Notes: generated from the sequence alone by a model not told the origin. Positions 24,733 through 33,176 are shown, counted from the first letter of the stretch. The stretch: DNA of 64,000 bases from B10-G9 sp963712165 (GCA_963712165.1 CAVQGY010000002.1:434001-498000); one strand, 5' to 3'. A program made the numbers and translations.

Positions 24733-25431
24733 ATGAAAAAATGGACGGTAGCTGACCTGGAAATTGATGTCGATGCGGTGCTGCGCGGGCAGGGAGCTGA
24801 TCCAGATATCATAAGGCAGCGCAGTCCACGATTGATCGATACCGCAGAGGAAGCTATCCGATTGGCGCTAGATCGACTTGAGCCGCAGGTTTATGTTGAA
24901 GAGTACGAGGTGACTGGTTTCAGCCATGAAAAGCTGCAGCTGAACAGCGGTAAAGACCTCAAAGGACCGCTTGTATCCGGCCATCTAGCCGGGGCGAAAT
25001 ATGTCACAATCGCTCTCTGCACGGTTGGGTCCTCGATCGATGAATTGGCCGCGAAGATCATGGAAGAGGATATCGTCAAAGGCCTGGCAGTGGACGGTGT
25101 GGGATCCGCTGCAGTGGAAGCTCTGGCCAATGCAGTCTGCAGGGAGATAGAGATCAACGCGGCGGCCAGGGGTATGGAAACTACCATCCCCCTCAGCCCG
25201 GGCATGATCGGCTGGGATGTGGAGGAAGGTCAGCCGTTGATCTTTGGCCTGGTCGATCCCTCGAAACATACTATCGAACTTACTTCTTATTCCTTAATGA
25301 TCCCCAGAAAATCACTATCTATGATCATGGGCATAGGGCCGAAGATTAGCTCCGGTGCCAGGATCTGTGATTTCTGTGTTATGAGCGGAACCTGCAGGTA
25401 TCAGAACCACTATTCGCCAGGCCATAACTGA
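24733..25431 (+). CDS. MetH activation-domain-like protein with Cys motif
   Basis: A 232-residue protein resembling the reactivation (AdoMet-binding) domain of cobalamin-dependent methionine synthase: VTIALCTVGSSIDELA, DGVGSAAVEALANAVCREIE, LSPGMIGWDVEEGQPLIFGLVDP and SYSLMIPRKSLSMIMGIG. The C-terminus has ICDFCVMSGTCRYQ (C-x2-C-x5-C), a small metal or Fe-S site seen in stand-alone homologues. It follows the methyltransferase gene by 3 bp. Such proteins are thought to help reductive methylation or activation of corrinoid enzymes; that is family knowledge, not demonstrated here. ATG 24733 is preferred over the TTG just before it. Confidence 0.8.
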   Translation: MKKWTVADLEIDVDAVLRGQGADPDIIRQRSPRLIDTAEEAIRLALDRLEPQVYVEEYEVTGFSHEKLQLNSGKDLKGPLVSGHLAGAKYVTIALCTVGSSIDELAAKIMEEDIVKGLAVDGVGSAAVEALANAVCREIEINAAARGMETTIPLSPGMIGWDVEEGQPLIFGLVDPSKHTIELTSYSLMIPRKSLSMIMGIGPKISSGARICDFCVMSGTCRYQNHYSPGHN

Positions 25432-25505
25432 ACATAGCTTCCAGCTCAAGATATCCTATAATCCGAGTTTATTCTATCCATCATTATCCCCCTGGAAAAG
25501 TGAAA

Positions 25506-25532
25506 CCGGGCAGCGCTTCAAACACTGCCCGG
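25506..25532. terminator. Hairpin between convergent genes
   Basis: CCGGGCAG (25506-25513) pairs with CTGCCCGG (25525-25532). It serves as a stop point for the convergent MetH-like and sugar dehydrogenase genes; T-tracts are weak on both strands. Confidence 0.55.
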
Positions 25533-25563
25533 ATATATTATTTACGATCCAACGCGGAAGAAT

Positions 25564-26841
25564 TTACTGCGGGGTGAGTTTTAGGACCGTGCCAAGCAGG
25601 TCTAAAAGGTAGATTTCACCAGCTTCATCCTGGTCTATAGCAGTAATCCGGCGGTCAATCTGGAAGAGTTGTTCATTCTGCCATTCCCCAGAAGGTGAGT
25701 CTAACAGCCCCCACACGGTCCCTGAACAGAAGTCGCCATAGAGATAGATTCCCTGCCACTCCAGCATGGCTCCGCGGTAAACAGCGCCTCCGGAAACAGA
25801 GCATCCCAATCCCTGGGAATGGCTGTACTCAGTGACAGGATCGATCAATGACAGATCCCCGGGTGGGGTTCCTTCGTATGAATGTAGCCCCTCGCGGTAG
25901 TCCCAGCCAAAATTAGGGCCGGCCGGGGAGTCAGCAGGCAGGTAATTGACTTCCTCCCACAAGGCCTGGCCTACATCGGCAATATAAAGGTCGTGATAGA
26001 CCGGGTCGAATGTGAAGCGCCAGGGATTGCGCAGGCCGTAAGCCCAGATCTCATTCCCAAAGGGATTATCCTCTGGGATCTCATACAGCTCGTGATTGAT
26101 ATCAATCCGGAGAAGAGTTCCCAGGAGGGTATCCGTATTCTGGCCATTTCCCTGGGGGTCCCCGGCACTGCCGCCGTCACCCATTGCGATCCATAAATAT
26201 CCCTGGGGGCCAAACAGGATCTGACCTCCGTTGTGATTCTTATAAGGCTGGGGAATGGTGAGCAAGATGGTTTCGGATCCCGGATCAGCTTGGTCTGGGG
26301 TGGGAGATTCCTGGAATCGGGAAATCACACTATCCCCGTTCTGGTTGGTATAGCTGACGAAAAAGGTCCTATTTTCATCATATGCGGGATGGAAGGCCAG
26401 TCCCAGCAGTCCTTGCTCTGACCCCGCGTCCTCCACGCGATCCCGGATATCCAGATAGGGGAGATCCAGTAATGTTTCCCCGTCATGGATCAGGATCCGG
26501 CCAGGCTGTTCGATGATGAACAAGCGACCAGAGCCATCACCAGCAGAGGTAAGTCCAATGGGCCGGGTGAGCCCAGACACCACCTCGGTCCAGGTGTACC
26601 CCGAAGGATCGGGAAAACTTTCAACATCCGGTGGGGTTGGCATAGCAGTTGCTGTGCTTGTTGCGGATGGCAGGACAGTCAGGGTCGCAGTGGGCGGAAG
26701 TGGGGTATAAGTGGCCGGCACAGTTGGAAGCGGCGTATCAGGTTGAACCGGTGCGGTTATCGCGGAACAGGCCCCTAAAAGAAGGAGACCCAGCAGGGCG
26801 CTGATGACTAACACTAATTGTTGTTTTCGAAATTCAAGCAT
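25564..26841 (-). CDS. PQQ-dependent sugar dehydrogenase-like lipoprotein
   Basis: A 425-residue secreted lipoprotein (signal LVLVISALLGLLLLGACS, lipid Cys25). After a Thr/Pro-rich linker (about 28-65) comes a six-bladed propeller of the glucose/sorbosone dehydrogenase (GSDH/YliI/Hhip-like) family: GLTRPIGLTSAGDGSGRLFIIEQPG, LLGLAFHPAYDENRTFFVSYTN, NHNGGQILFGPQGYLWIAMGDGG, YGLRNPWRFTFD, IADVGQALWEEVNYL. Family members oxidise sugars with PQQ, but many do not bind it, so activity is uncertain. The start at ATG 26841 has GGAGG 6 nt upstream; the upstream TTG of the frame is rejected. Confidence 0.85.
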   Translation of the reverse strand: MLEFRKQQLVLVISALLGLLLLGACSAITAPVQPDTPLPTVPATYTPLPPTATLTVLPSATSTATAMPTPPDVESFPDPSGYTWTEVVSGLTRPIGLTSAGDGSGRLFIIEQPGRILIHDGETLLDLPYLDIRDRVEDAGSEQGLLGLAFHPAYDENRTFFVSYTNQNGDSVISRFQESPTPDQADPGSETILLTIPQPYKNHNGGQILFGPQGYLWIAMGDGGSAGDPQGNGQNTDTLLGTLLRIDINHELYEIPEDNPFGNEIWAYGLRNPWRFTFDPVYHDLYIADVGQALWEEVNYLPADSPAGPNFGWDYREGLHSYEGTPPGDLSLIDPVTEYSHSQGLGCSVSGGAVYRGAMLEWQGIYLYGDFCSGTVWGLLDSPSGEWQNEQLFQIDRRITAIDQDEAGEIYLLDLLGTVLKLTPQ

Positions 26842-26985
26842 ATTAACCTCCAATCAGATATCTACCAATAAGAATAGCCCATTATACTTGCCAGGTGGAC
26901 AGAATGGCAAAACGTTCCCGGAAGGAGACGTTCGAACCGAGCCCGGACGAAGTCCCTCATTAGGACTTCAGGCCATAAATAATTC

Positions 26986-28380
26986 TCAACCGTGAACAGC
27001 TTCTCCACTAACAGCTTTGGCTGCCTCGTGCAGAACCTCGCTGAGCGTAGGATGGGCGTGGATATTATGCCCAATTTCGGCCGAGGTCAGCTCATTTTGC
27101 CGGGCGAGGGTTAGCTCAGGCAGCAGTTCGGTGACCTCTGGTCCGATCATGTGGGCGCCCAGGATCTCGCCATATTTTTGGTCTGTGATGATCTTGACCC
27201 AGCCGGCATAATCTGCTAACCCCAGGGCTTTCCCGTTAGCCTGGAAGTTGAATTTACCTGTCTTGATCTTGTACCCTTGCTCCAGGGCTTGTTCTTCAGT
27301 CAAACCAAAAGAAGCCACCTGGGGATGGCAGTATGTTGCCCGGGGGATATCCTGATAACAGAGCGGCTCAGGTTCTAGTCCGGCAATGGTTTCAGCGCAG
27401 ACCATGCCCATAGCCATGCCGGCATGAGCCAACATCAGCTTGCCAGTAACGTCCCCAATTGCCCAGACTCCGGGCACATTTGTGGCCATTCGCTCGTCTA
27501 TCTCAATAAAACCCCGTTGATCGACTTTCACCCCTGCGGCTTCCAGGCCAACCTTATCTGAATTGGGCACAAAGCTGGCAGCCAGCAGGACTTGGTCAGC
27601 GGAGAGCTTATCTTCCCCTGTCTCTGATTCCACGGTGATAACGACCTCGGTTTTCAACTTTTCAACCGCAGTGACTTTGGTGTTGGTCAAGGCGGTGATC
27701 CCTTTCTTGTTGATCTGTTTACTGAGCTCCTGACTGACCTCGTGGTCTTCGTTGGGGAGCACACGATCCATCATTTCCACCACCGTGACCGGCACACCAT
27801 AGCTGTTCCAGATAGTAGCGAACTCCATACCGATCGCACCGGCTCCGATGATCAAAGCAGACTTGGGCAGGCTTTCCTGCAGAATGGCTTCTTTATAGGT
27901 AACGATTTGGTTTCCGTCCACTTCCACCCCGGGGATGATCCAGGGGCGAGCGCCGGTGGCAATGATGATATGATCAGCTTCCAGCTCCTCGACCCCGTCT
28001 TTCCCTTGGACTTGAAGGGTTTTTGGGGATGTAAAAATCGCTTTCCCTTCATAATGGTGGATATTATTCTTCTTGAGCAGAAAGCCAACGCCTTTGGTCA
28101 AGCGACTTGAAACCTGGCGGCTGCGCTTGACAGCTGCGGCGTAATCCAATTGCAGGTTATCGAAGGAAAAACCAAATACCCCCGATTTATTCCTGAGCAG
28201 GTCGGCCACTTCAGCGTTTTTCAGCAGGCTCTTGGAAGGGATGCAGCCCACATTGAGGCAAACACCGCCCAAATACTCCTTTTCAATAATGGCCGCTTTC
28301 AGACCCAGCTGGGATGCGCGGATAGCAGATACATATCCTGCTGGCCCAGCGCCAATAACTATCACATCAAATTTACTCAT
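26986..28380 (-). CDS. lpdA: Dihydrolipoyl dehydrogenase
   Basis: A 464-residue flavoprotein disulphide reductase. It shows the FAD Rossmann motif (VIVIGAGPAGYVSAIRASQLG), the redox-active pair C41-C46 (GGVCLNVGCIPSK), the NAD-binding GAGAIGMEFATIWNSYG, the second FAD motif (VWAIGDVTGKLMLAHAG) and the C-terminal dimer-interface HAHPTLSE with the catalytic His. It recycles dihydrolipoamide in pyruvate or 2-oxo acid dehydrogenase complexes or the glycine cleavage system. No E1, E2 or GcvH gene lies nearby. ATG 28380 has GGAAGGAAAT before it; the longer frame beginning at 28425 is not supported. Confidence 0.93.
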   Translation of the reverse strand: MSKFDVIVIGAGPAGYVSAIRASQLGLKAAIIEKEYLGGVCLNVGCIPSKSLLKNAEVADLLRNKSGVFGFSFDNLQLDYAAAVKRSRQVSSRLTKGVGFLLKKNNIHHYEGKAIFTSPKTLQVQGKDGVEELEADHIIIATGARPWIIPGVEVDGNQIVTYKEAILQESLPKSALIIGAGAIGMEFATIWNSYGVPVTVVEMMDRVLPNEDHEVSQELSKQINKKGITALTNTKVTAVEKLKTEVVITVESETGEDKLSADQVLLAASFVPNSDKVGLEAAGVKVDQRGFIEIDERMATNVPGVWAIGDVTGKLMLAHAGMAMGMVCAETIAGLEPEPLCYQDIPRATYCHPQVASFGLTEEQALEQGYKIKTGKFNFQANGKALGLADYAGWVKIITDQKYGEILGAHMIGPEVTELLPELTLARQNELTSAEIGHNIHAHPTLSEVLHEAAKAVSGEAVHG

Positions 28381-28399
28381 AATATTTCCTTCCGTATTA

Positions 28400-28636
28400 T
28401 TAGAAGTAAAGTATATCAATTCCAATGGGGATTGAATACCTCAACAATTTCCAGAAACCATCCAGTGGTTTTAAGAAGCTCGAGGTCTCGTAGAATTGAA
28501 TGAAATATCCTTGGACGGGTGACTTTCCAGACTCGGGTGGGATGCCGCAATCCAGCAGCAACCGGCGCTGGTTGATCTCCAGCAAGGGCATGGATCCGGT
28601 TAATGTTTTTGCTGCTCCTGAAGAACGGATTTTCAT
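28400..28636 (-). pseudogene. Amputated start of a beta-CASP metallo-beta-lactamase nuclease gene
   Basis: The 78-codon frame begins 4 bp inside the RNase D stop codon (ATGA overlap). Its first 32 residues, MKIRSSGAAKTLTGSMPL then LEINQRRLLLDCG, match the opening of beta-CASP MBL RNA-processing exonucleases (GAAxxVTGS, LLLDCG). After that the match stops: the HxHxDH metal motif and about 400 residues are absent, the remainder (GIPPESGKSPVQGYFIQF onward) does not look like the family, and lpdA starts 20 bp beyond. I read this as the remnant of a gene once co-translated with rnd, lost by deletion. Confidence 0.6.
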
Positions 28637-29793
28637 TTGGTCCCTTCGGAAAGGTTGGCTTTCAAGATTACTGACAGGATTTGCGTTCCGAATCTTTCAA
28701 GGCGCCAGGGGACATCCTTCAGGACTGCTTCCAGATCTGCCAGGGTCTGAGGATTTTCTGAGACCACCCTATATAGCAATTCCCGAGGCAGCACTACTGC
28801 GGAATTGACACTCATCTTCCTGGCAGTGATCTTCCGCCAATTACGGAGGGCATGTTCCCGGGCGAGGAAGCTGTCATCCCACCGCTCCTTTTTGGGAGGA
28901 TAGAGTGGCTTGGCATCCAGCCCGGTACGAATGGCTTTGATCAGGCCTTCCGCGTGCCGCTGGAGATTCTTTTTCCCGGGAAGGTCCATATCCATCAATT
29001 GGGCTGTGTTTGCCGGTGTTTGTTCTGCCAGCATCAACAAGGTCCTCGCTCCGATGACTTTAAATACAGGTTTATCGATCTTGCGAGCAACCTCTTCCCT
29101 GTATTGGCAGAGACTGGAAAGAACGGCTGCTTTCTGGGGAGATAGTTTTTTGGCGCCATTGATCCGCCAACAGGGGTTAGTTTTATTTTCCTTGTGATTG
29201 AGATGCACCTGGCAGGCCCTGGCAAAATCCTCGGCAGCAATCTCGATCAGGTTCTTATTGTGCAGTTCCTCTGCCAGAATATGGCGGATTTGGATCAGGT
29301 AATGAGTATCAACCTGGGCATAAAGAAGCATGTCCTCAGGCAAGGGCCGATTGCCCCAGTTCGCGCGCTGGAATTTTTTATTCACTTTTAGGCCGATATA
29401 CTCCTCAAGCAGAGCATCCAGGCCCAGTTTTTCCTTGCCAAGGATCTGGGCAGCGAGCATGGTGTCAAAGAGATTCTGAAAATTAAACTGGAAATCCTCA
29501 TGCAGTATGATTAGATCGTATTCGGAAGCATGGAATACTTTTTCAATGGAAGGGTCATTAAATACATCTCCCAGGGAGGTCAGATCCTGTAAGGAGAGGG
29601 GATCAATAATGTAATCAGCAGAAGGACTCGATAATTGGATCAGGCATACTTGTTCCTGATAGGCAAACAGGCTGTTAGCTTCTGTATCTACAGCCAGAAC
29701 AGGTTCAGCTTTGAGGTTATTGACCAGCTTGTCAAACGCAGACTGCTGATCGATAAAAATAGGTGGTTGTAATGCGAGAGATTGTTTGGACAT
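28633..29793 (-). CDS. rnd: Ribonuclease D
   Basis: A 386-residue 3'-5' exoribonuclease for tRNA and stable RNA ends. It has the DEDDy catalytic motifs D36-x-E38 (AVDTEANSLF), the Asp in HASEYDLIILHEDF, and Y-x3-D (LLYAQVDTHYLIQI), then HRDC domains (about 210-290 and 305-375, with WRINGAKKLSPQKAAVL and RLERFGTQILSVI). There is no Shine-Dalgarno; a TATAAT sits 8 nt before the ATG, suggesting a leaderless mRNA. The stop codon overlaps the start of the broken beta-CASP frame, so an RNA-processing pair probably existed here. Confidence 0.9.
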   Translation of the reverse strand: MSKQSLALQPPIFIDQQSAFDKLVNNLKAEPVLAVDTEANSLFAYQEQVCLIQLSSPSADYIIDPLSLQDLTSLGDVFNDPSIEKVFHASEYDLIILHEDFQFNFQNLFDTMLAAQILGKEKLGLDALLEEYIGLKVNKKFQRANWGNRPLPEDMLLYAQVDTHYLIQIRHILAEELHNKNLIEIAAEDFARACQVHLNHKENKTNPCWRINGAKKLSPQKAAVLSSLCQYREEVARKIDKPVFKVIGARTLLMLAEQTPANTAQLMDMDLPGKKNLQRHAEGLIKAIRTGLDAKPLYPPKKERWDDSFLAREHALRNWRKITARKMSVNSAVVLPRELLYRVVSENPQTLADLEAVLKDVPWRLERFGTQILSVILKANLSEGTK

Positions 29794-29801
29794 AGAGTAC
29801 T

Positions 29802-29830
29802 ATTATAGGACACTCTCCAGCCCCTGTAAG
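29802..29830 (-). promoter_or_regulatory. Promoter of rnd, leaderless
   Basis: On the minus strand CTTACA (29830-29825) and a perfect TATAAT (29807-29802) are 17 bp apart, and the ATG at 29793 follows the -10 by 8 nt, placing the expected transcription start on the start codon. Confidence 0.55.
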
Positions 29831-29882
29831 GGGAATCCCCTAAGTCTAAAAGCAGAACATAATTTAGGCAGGACGCTGAATC

Positions 29883-30356
29883 CTATTTCGTGCGAATAAC
29901 TTTTGCTAATACCAGCGCATCATCTCCCCCGCGGTAATATTTATTCCAGGTATCCACCTGATGATAGCCATACTTATGATAGAGTTGAACAGCGTGGAGA
30001 TTGGTTTCTCGCACGCAGAGTTTAATCAAGGGCAAGTTGATGTTCTCCTGGCACATTTCCAACAACCGGGACCCTATCCCTCTCCTCCTGTAGTCGGGCA
30101 GGACGGCCAAGGTGGCAATCCAGGCGGTGCCTTGTGCTCGCCGCAAATCAGCGGCGATGAACCCCACCAGTTTATCTCCTTCCTGAGCCTTAAATCGGAC
30201 GATCTGCGGAATGGTCAGCGCACCAAGGATATCCAGCAATGGCCAGGCATCGAGCTGAAAACAGGTTTTCTCAAGCTGATGAATGGCTTTTAAATCACGC
30301 CAGGTAGCGGGTTGATAAGAGATGCCGCTACCTGGTTTGTCTTGATTGATAGTCAT
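29883..30356 (-). CDS. GNAT acetyltransferase, RimI-like
   Basis: A 157-residue GCN5-related N-acetyltransferase. The acetyl-CoA loop is clear (AWIATLAVLPDYRRRGIGSRLLEMC, Q/R-x2-G-x-G), followed by LCVRETNLHAVQLYHKYGYHQVDTWNKYY, the NxxAxxLY-x-K-x-GF hallmark of RimI, which acetylates the N-terminus of ribosomal protein S18. The order of motifs and length match RimI, but other GNATs share them. An unusual perfect 11-bp inverted repeat lies within codons 8-19. Confidence 0.8.
   Translation of the reverse strand: MTINQDKPGSGISYQPATWRDLKAIHQLEKTCFQLDAWPLLDILGALTIPQIVRFKAQEGDKLVGFIAADLRRAQGTAWIATLAVLPDYRRRGIGSRLLEMCQENINLPLIKLCVRETNLHAVQLYHKYGYHQVDTWNKYYRGGDDALVLAKVIRTK
30300..30335. repeat. 11-bp perfect inverted repeat in the 5' end of the rimI-like gene
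   Basis: CCAGGTAGCGG (30300-30310) and CCGCTACCTGG (30325-30335) with a 14-nt loop lie inside the first 20 codons of the rimI-like gene and 49-84 bp after the stop codon of the upstream GNAT gene. In mRNA it forms a strong hairpin. No T-run follows on the minus strand. Confidence 0.6.
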
Positions 30357-30383
30357 GTTCTCGACGGGTGGGCAAGTAGACCA

Positions 30384-31529
30384 CTAAAGGGCTTTTTCAT
30401 AGAAGCGGTAGGTCTTATATACCTCTGCGCCCATAGCGATGATCGGCCGATTCATTTTTTCATTATTATCCAGGATCCAGCTCATCTCCCCCATCTTCAT
30501 GCCTTTTCTGATAGCAGCCTGGGCGGATTTGTAATAGAAAAGAGCATCAATGCCCAGTTTGCGGTATTCCGGGATCACACCCAAAACCAGGACCCGAACC
30601 CAGGTTACCTTCTTGCGGACTTTCCAGTTCCAAACCAATTTGAGCATTGCCAACCATTCCGGGGTGTCTGGTTTTGGATAAGCTTTTAGCAGAGGTTCAT
30701 TCAGGTCCGGCAGTGTGATGCTAAACCCTACAGTTTTACCGTCCTTCTCAGCTAAATAGACAAGTTCAGGATCGAGAACATCTTCCAGGCTATCGGCCAG
30801 GTGCTGGAATTCGGCGTCAGTCATGGGCACAAAGCCCCAATTCTGCGACCAGGCCTCGTTATACAGCAGCTTCACTTTGGCTACTTCCTCTGCATATCTC
30901 TTTTTGTCCAGCTGGCGAACGGTGATATCTTTTCGCTCTAGGATCTTGCCCGTTAACCTGTCCAGGCGATCTCCGATATTACCCATAAAATCCTTGACTG
31001 CCAATTGATAAGCCCACAGGTCACGGGCATATTTATACCCAGCCTTTTCCACGAAATCCACATAATACCTGGGGTTATAGGTCATCATGATCCGTGGGCT
31101 ATCATCAAAGCCATCCACCAGGAGGCCACATTCATCATTCGTATTCCACTGAGCCGGTCCGCGAAGAGCGGTATGCCCTTGTTCTCTGGCCCAATTCTCA
31201 GCGGTTTTTAATAACGCTTCTGCAGCTTCGTAATCATCCAGCACCTCGAAAAAACCAAAAAAGCCAATATTTTCATTATGGAATTCATTATGACGGGCAT
31301 TAGTGAACGCGGCGATCGTACCTACGACCTCCTCTCCGCGCATGGCCAAATACATCTGAGCCTTACTGTGTTCAAAGAAAGGATTGGATTTTGGGTCAGT
31401 AAAATGCACCCGTTCGGAAAAAATGGGCGGCACCCAGTAGGGATCATCTTTATATACCTTCCAGGGAAGGCGCAGGAATTCCTTTCGTTCTTCTAGAGTC
31501 TCAACTGGTTTAATGGAGAGAGGGTTCAT
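30384..31529 (-). CDS. GNAT-fold protein, large form
   Basis: A 381-residue protein of a family annotated only as N-acetyltransferase-like. It starts MNPLSIKPVETLEERKEFL and continues LPWKVYKDDPYWVPPI, then two GNAT-like halves: residues 20-190 (YLAMRGEEVVGTIAAFTNARHNEFH, HTALRGPAQWNTNDECGLLVDGF) and 200-375 (VYLAEKDGKTVGFSITLPDLNEPLLK, VRVLVLGVIPEYRKLGIDALFYYKSAQAAI). The second half has an R-x2-G-like CoA loop. ATG 31529 with AAGGA 7 nt upstream is preferred to the frame start at 31574. Substrate unknown. It precedes the RimI-like gene by 27 bp. Confidence 0.75.
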   Translation of the reverse strand: MNPLSIKPVETLEERKEFLRLPWKVYKDDPYWVPPIFSERVHFTDPKSNPFFEHSKAQMYLAMRGEEVVGTIAAFTNARHNEFHNENIGFFGFFEVLDDYEAAEALLKTAENWAREQGHTALRGPAQWNTNDECGLLVDGFDDSPRIMMTYNPRYYVDFVEKAGYKYARDLWAYQLAVKDFMGNIGDRLDRLTGKILERKDITVRQLDKKRYAEEVAKVKLLYNEAWSQNWGFVPMTDAEFQHLADSLEDVLDPELVYLAEKDGKTVGFSITLPDLNEPLLKAYPKPDTPEWLAMLKLVWNWKVRKKVTWVRVLVLGVIPEYRKLGIDALFYYKSAQAAIRKGMKMGEMSWILDNNEKMNRPIIAMGAEVYKTYRFYEKAL

Positions 31530-31615
31530 GATCAATCCTTCGGCTGTGGTCAGCAACCAGGGCTGGAGGACCATCTAACAATCCAATCTGATTATACTAG
31601 AAAGGCCCCCTATGG

Positions 31616-31621
31616 TATGAT
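31616..31621 (+). promoter_or_regulatory. -10 box for a leaderless lgt-like gene
   Basis: TATGAT ends 6 nt before the GTG at 31628, so the transcript should start on the initiation codon. There is no credible Shine-Dalgarno; a weak TTATAC lies near -35. Confidence 0.4.
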
Positions 31622-31627
31622 TTTAGG

Positions 31628-32380
31628 GTGATTATTGAACCTGCCCTCTTAGGGACATTCACCCCCTATGCGATCATTATCTCAGCCTGCGCCGCACTGG
31701 GCCTGTTCCTCTCCTGGCTTCTGGCGGGAAGGGATCAAGAGCACTTTATTGACAGCGGGCTCATCCTCAGCCTGACTATCTTGGTGGGGAGCAGGTTGTC
31801 TTTTGTAATTCGGGACTTCTCCTATTTTCAGGAACACCTCTTGGAAATTCCCCAGTTCTGGCTGGGTGGTTTAAGTTGGCCAGGCGGGATCCTGGGGGCT
31901 GTTCTGGGTATTCTGTTGGTTCACCTGGTCTGGAAAGAACCCTTGGGGGAAATATGCGATGCATACCTGGCCTATTATGGATTATTGGCGGCGGGAGTAT
32001 GGCTGGCCGGCTGGGGTACCCAATCTGGTTATGGGCCGATCACTGAAAGCTGGTTTGGCATACCGGTAAAAGACATCTTTGGTATGGTAGAGAAGCGCTG
32101 GCCGCTGCCCATTCTTGGCGCCGTGTTAAGTGCCGGCTGGACTGCCGGCGTGATTTTCTTTCCCCTCAAGCGCCATCGAAACCCGGGATTCCGTGGGATG
32201 GTGGGAGCCGCCGGACTCATTCTTCTTAATGGTATCGCCTCGCTTTTCAGAGTGGACCCAGCCCCTTCCTTGTGGGGGATCCGCCTGGAGAGTTGGATTT
32301 CCTTCTTGCTGCTTGCTGGGGCCCTGGCCTTTTTTTTCTTGATCAGATTGAAGGACAAAAATGAATCCCCTGAAACTTGA
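31628..32380 (+). CDS. Degenerate prolipoprotein diacylglyceryl transferase-like protein
   Basis: A 250-residue protein with seven hydrophobic helices and the overall Lgt pattern: an opening FTPYAIIISACAALGLFLSWLLA, LVGSRLSFVI, then GGLSWPGGILGAVLG, which corresponds to the GGLxFHGG motif with W-P in place of the conserved F-H. The diagnostic GRxGNFxNGE segment is replaced by GWGTQSGYGP, lacking the essential Arg and Asn. It is therefore Lgt-like but probably not a working lipoprotein transferase, or has another substrate. It starts with GTG and overlaps nadE by 20 bp. Confidence 0.6.
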   Translation: MIIEPALLGTFTPYAIIISACAALGLFLSWLLAGRDQEHFIDSGLILSLTILVGSRLSFVIRDFSYFQEHLLEIPQFWLGGLSWPGGILGAVLGILLVHLVWKEPLGEICDAYLAYYGLLAAGVWLAGWGTQSGYGPITESWFGIPVKDIFGMVEKRWPLPILGAVLSAGWTAGVIFFPLKRHRNPGFRGMVGAAGLILLNGIASLFRVDPAPSLWGIRLESWISFLLLAGALAFFFLIRLKDKNESPET

Positions 32381-33176
32381 TGCCCCGAAGGCAATTTCAG
32401 GGCTAACCGCTTTTATAGACAAGACAGTGAAGGATGCCGGGTTCCAGAAAGTCGTTCTTGGCGTGTCTGGCGGTGTGGATTCTGCCCTGAGTGCCTTCCT
32501 GTCGGTCCGCGCCTTGGGACCGAATAATGTACTCTGCCTGAGGCTGCCCTACAAAACTTCTTCAAAGGAATCCCTCTCCCATGCCCAGCTCATAATCGAT
32601 CAACTTGGGGTTCCCTCAAGGACCATTGATATTAGTCCGGCGGTCGATGCGATCCTTAGAAATCACCCGGACGCCACCCCGGTCCGACAGGGGAATATCA
32701 TGGCCAGAGTGCGGATGGTCAATATCTATGATCAGTCAGCAGCCTTGCCGGGATTGGTAGTTGGAACCGGGAATAAAACTGAGACTCTGCTGGGGTACAG
32801 CACAATCCATGGCGATGGGGCTTTTGACTTTAACCCACTGGCCGACCTGTACAAATTCCAGGTCCGCCAACTGGCTGAGGTACTTGGGGTACCGAGTGAA
32901 ATCATCCAGAAAGCTCCCTCAGCGGATTTATGGGCGGGACAAACTGATGAAGGGGACCTGGGTTATACCTACCAAGAGATGGATAAGCTGCTCTACTCGT
33001 TAGTTGAGGGTAAACTCAGCCCGGAGGAATGTGTCCAGGGAGGTTTTTCAGATGAATTTGTCACCTTTATCGTGGATCGAGTAAAACGCTACCGGTATAA
33101 GAGTCTCTTGCCATTGGCAGGATCGGTTGGTCAATTCCCGCTTTTGAGGTTGGAAGAAATCCCTGCCTTTTCTTAA
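32361..33176 (+). CDS. nadE: NAD+ synthetase, ammonia-dependent
   Basis: A 271-residue ATP pyrophosphatase that amidates nicotinic acid adenine dinucleotide to NAD+. The P-loop LGVSGGVDSALSAFLSVRALG (residues 33-53), LRLPYKTSSKESLSHA, GNIMARVRMVNIYDQSA, VVGTGNKTETLLGYSTIHGDGAFDFNPLADLYK and APSADLWAGQTDEGDLGYTYQEMD are all family signatures. There is no glutaminase domain, so ammonia is the donor. AAGGA lies 5 nt before the ATG, inside the lgt-like gene. Confidence 0.95.
   Translation: MNPLKLDAPKAISGLTAFIDKTVKDAGFQKVVLGVSGGVDSALSAFLSVRALGPNNVLCLRLPYKTSSKESLSHAQLIIDQLGVPSRTIDISPAVDAILRNHPDATPVRQGNIMARVRMVNIYDQSAALPGLVVGTGNKTETLLGYSTIHGDGAFDFNPLADLYKFQVRQLAEVLGVPSEIIQKAPSADLWAGQTDEGDLGYTYQEMDKLLYSLVEGKLSPEECVQGGFSDEFVTFIVDRVKRYRYKSLLPLAGSVGQFPLLRLEEIPAFS

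Noticed and set aside
25506..25532. CRISPR-like or repeat element
   Set aside because: It is a single hairpin between convergent genes, consistent with a terminator; no repeats were found in the window.
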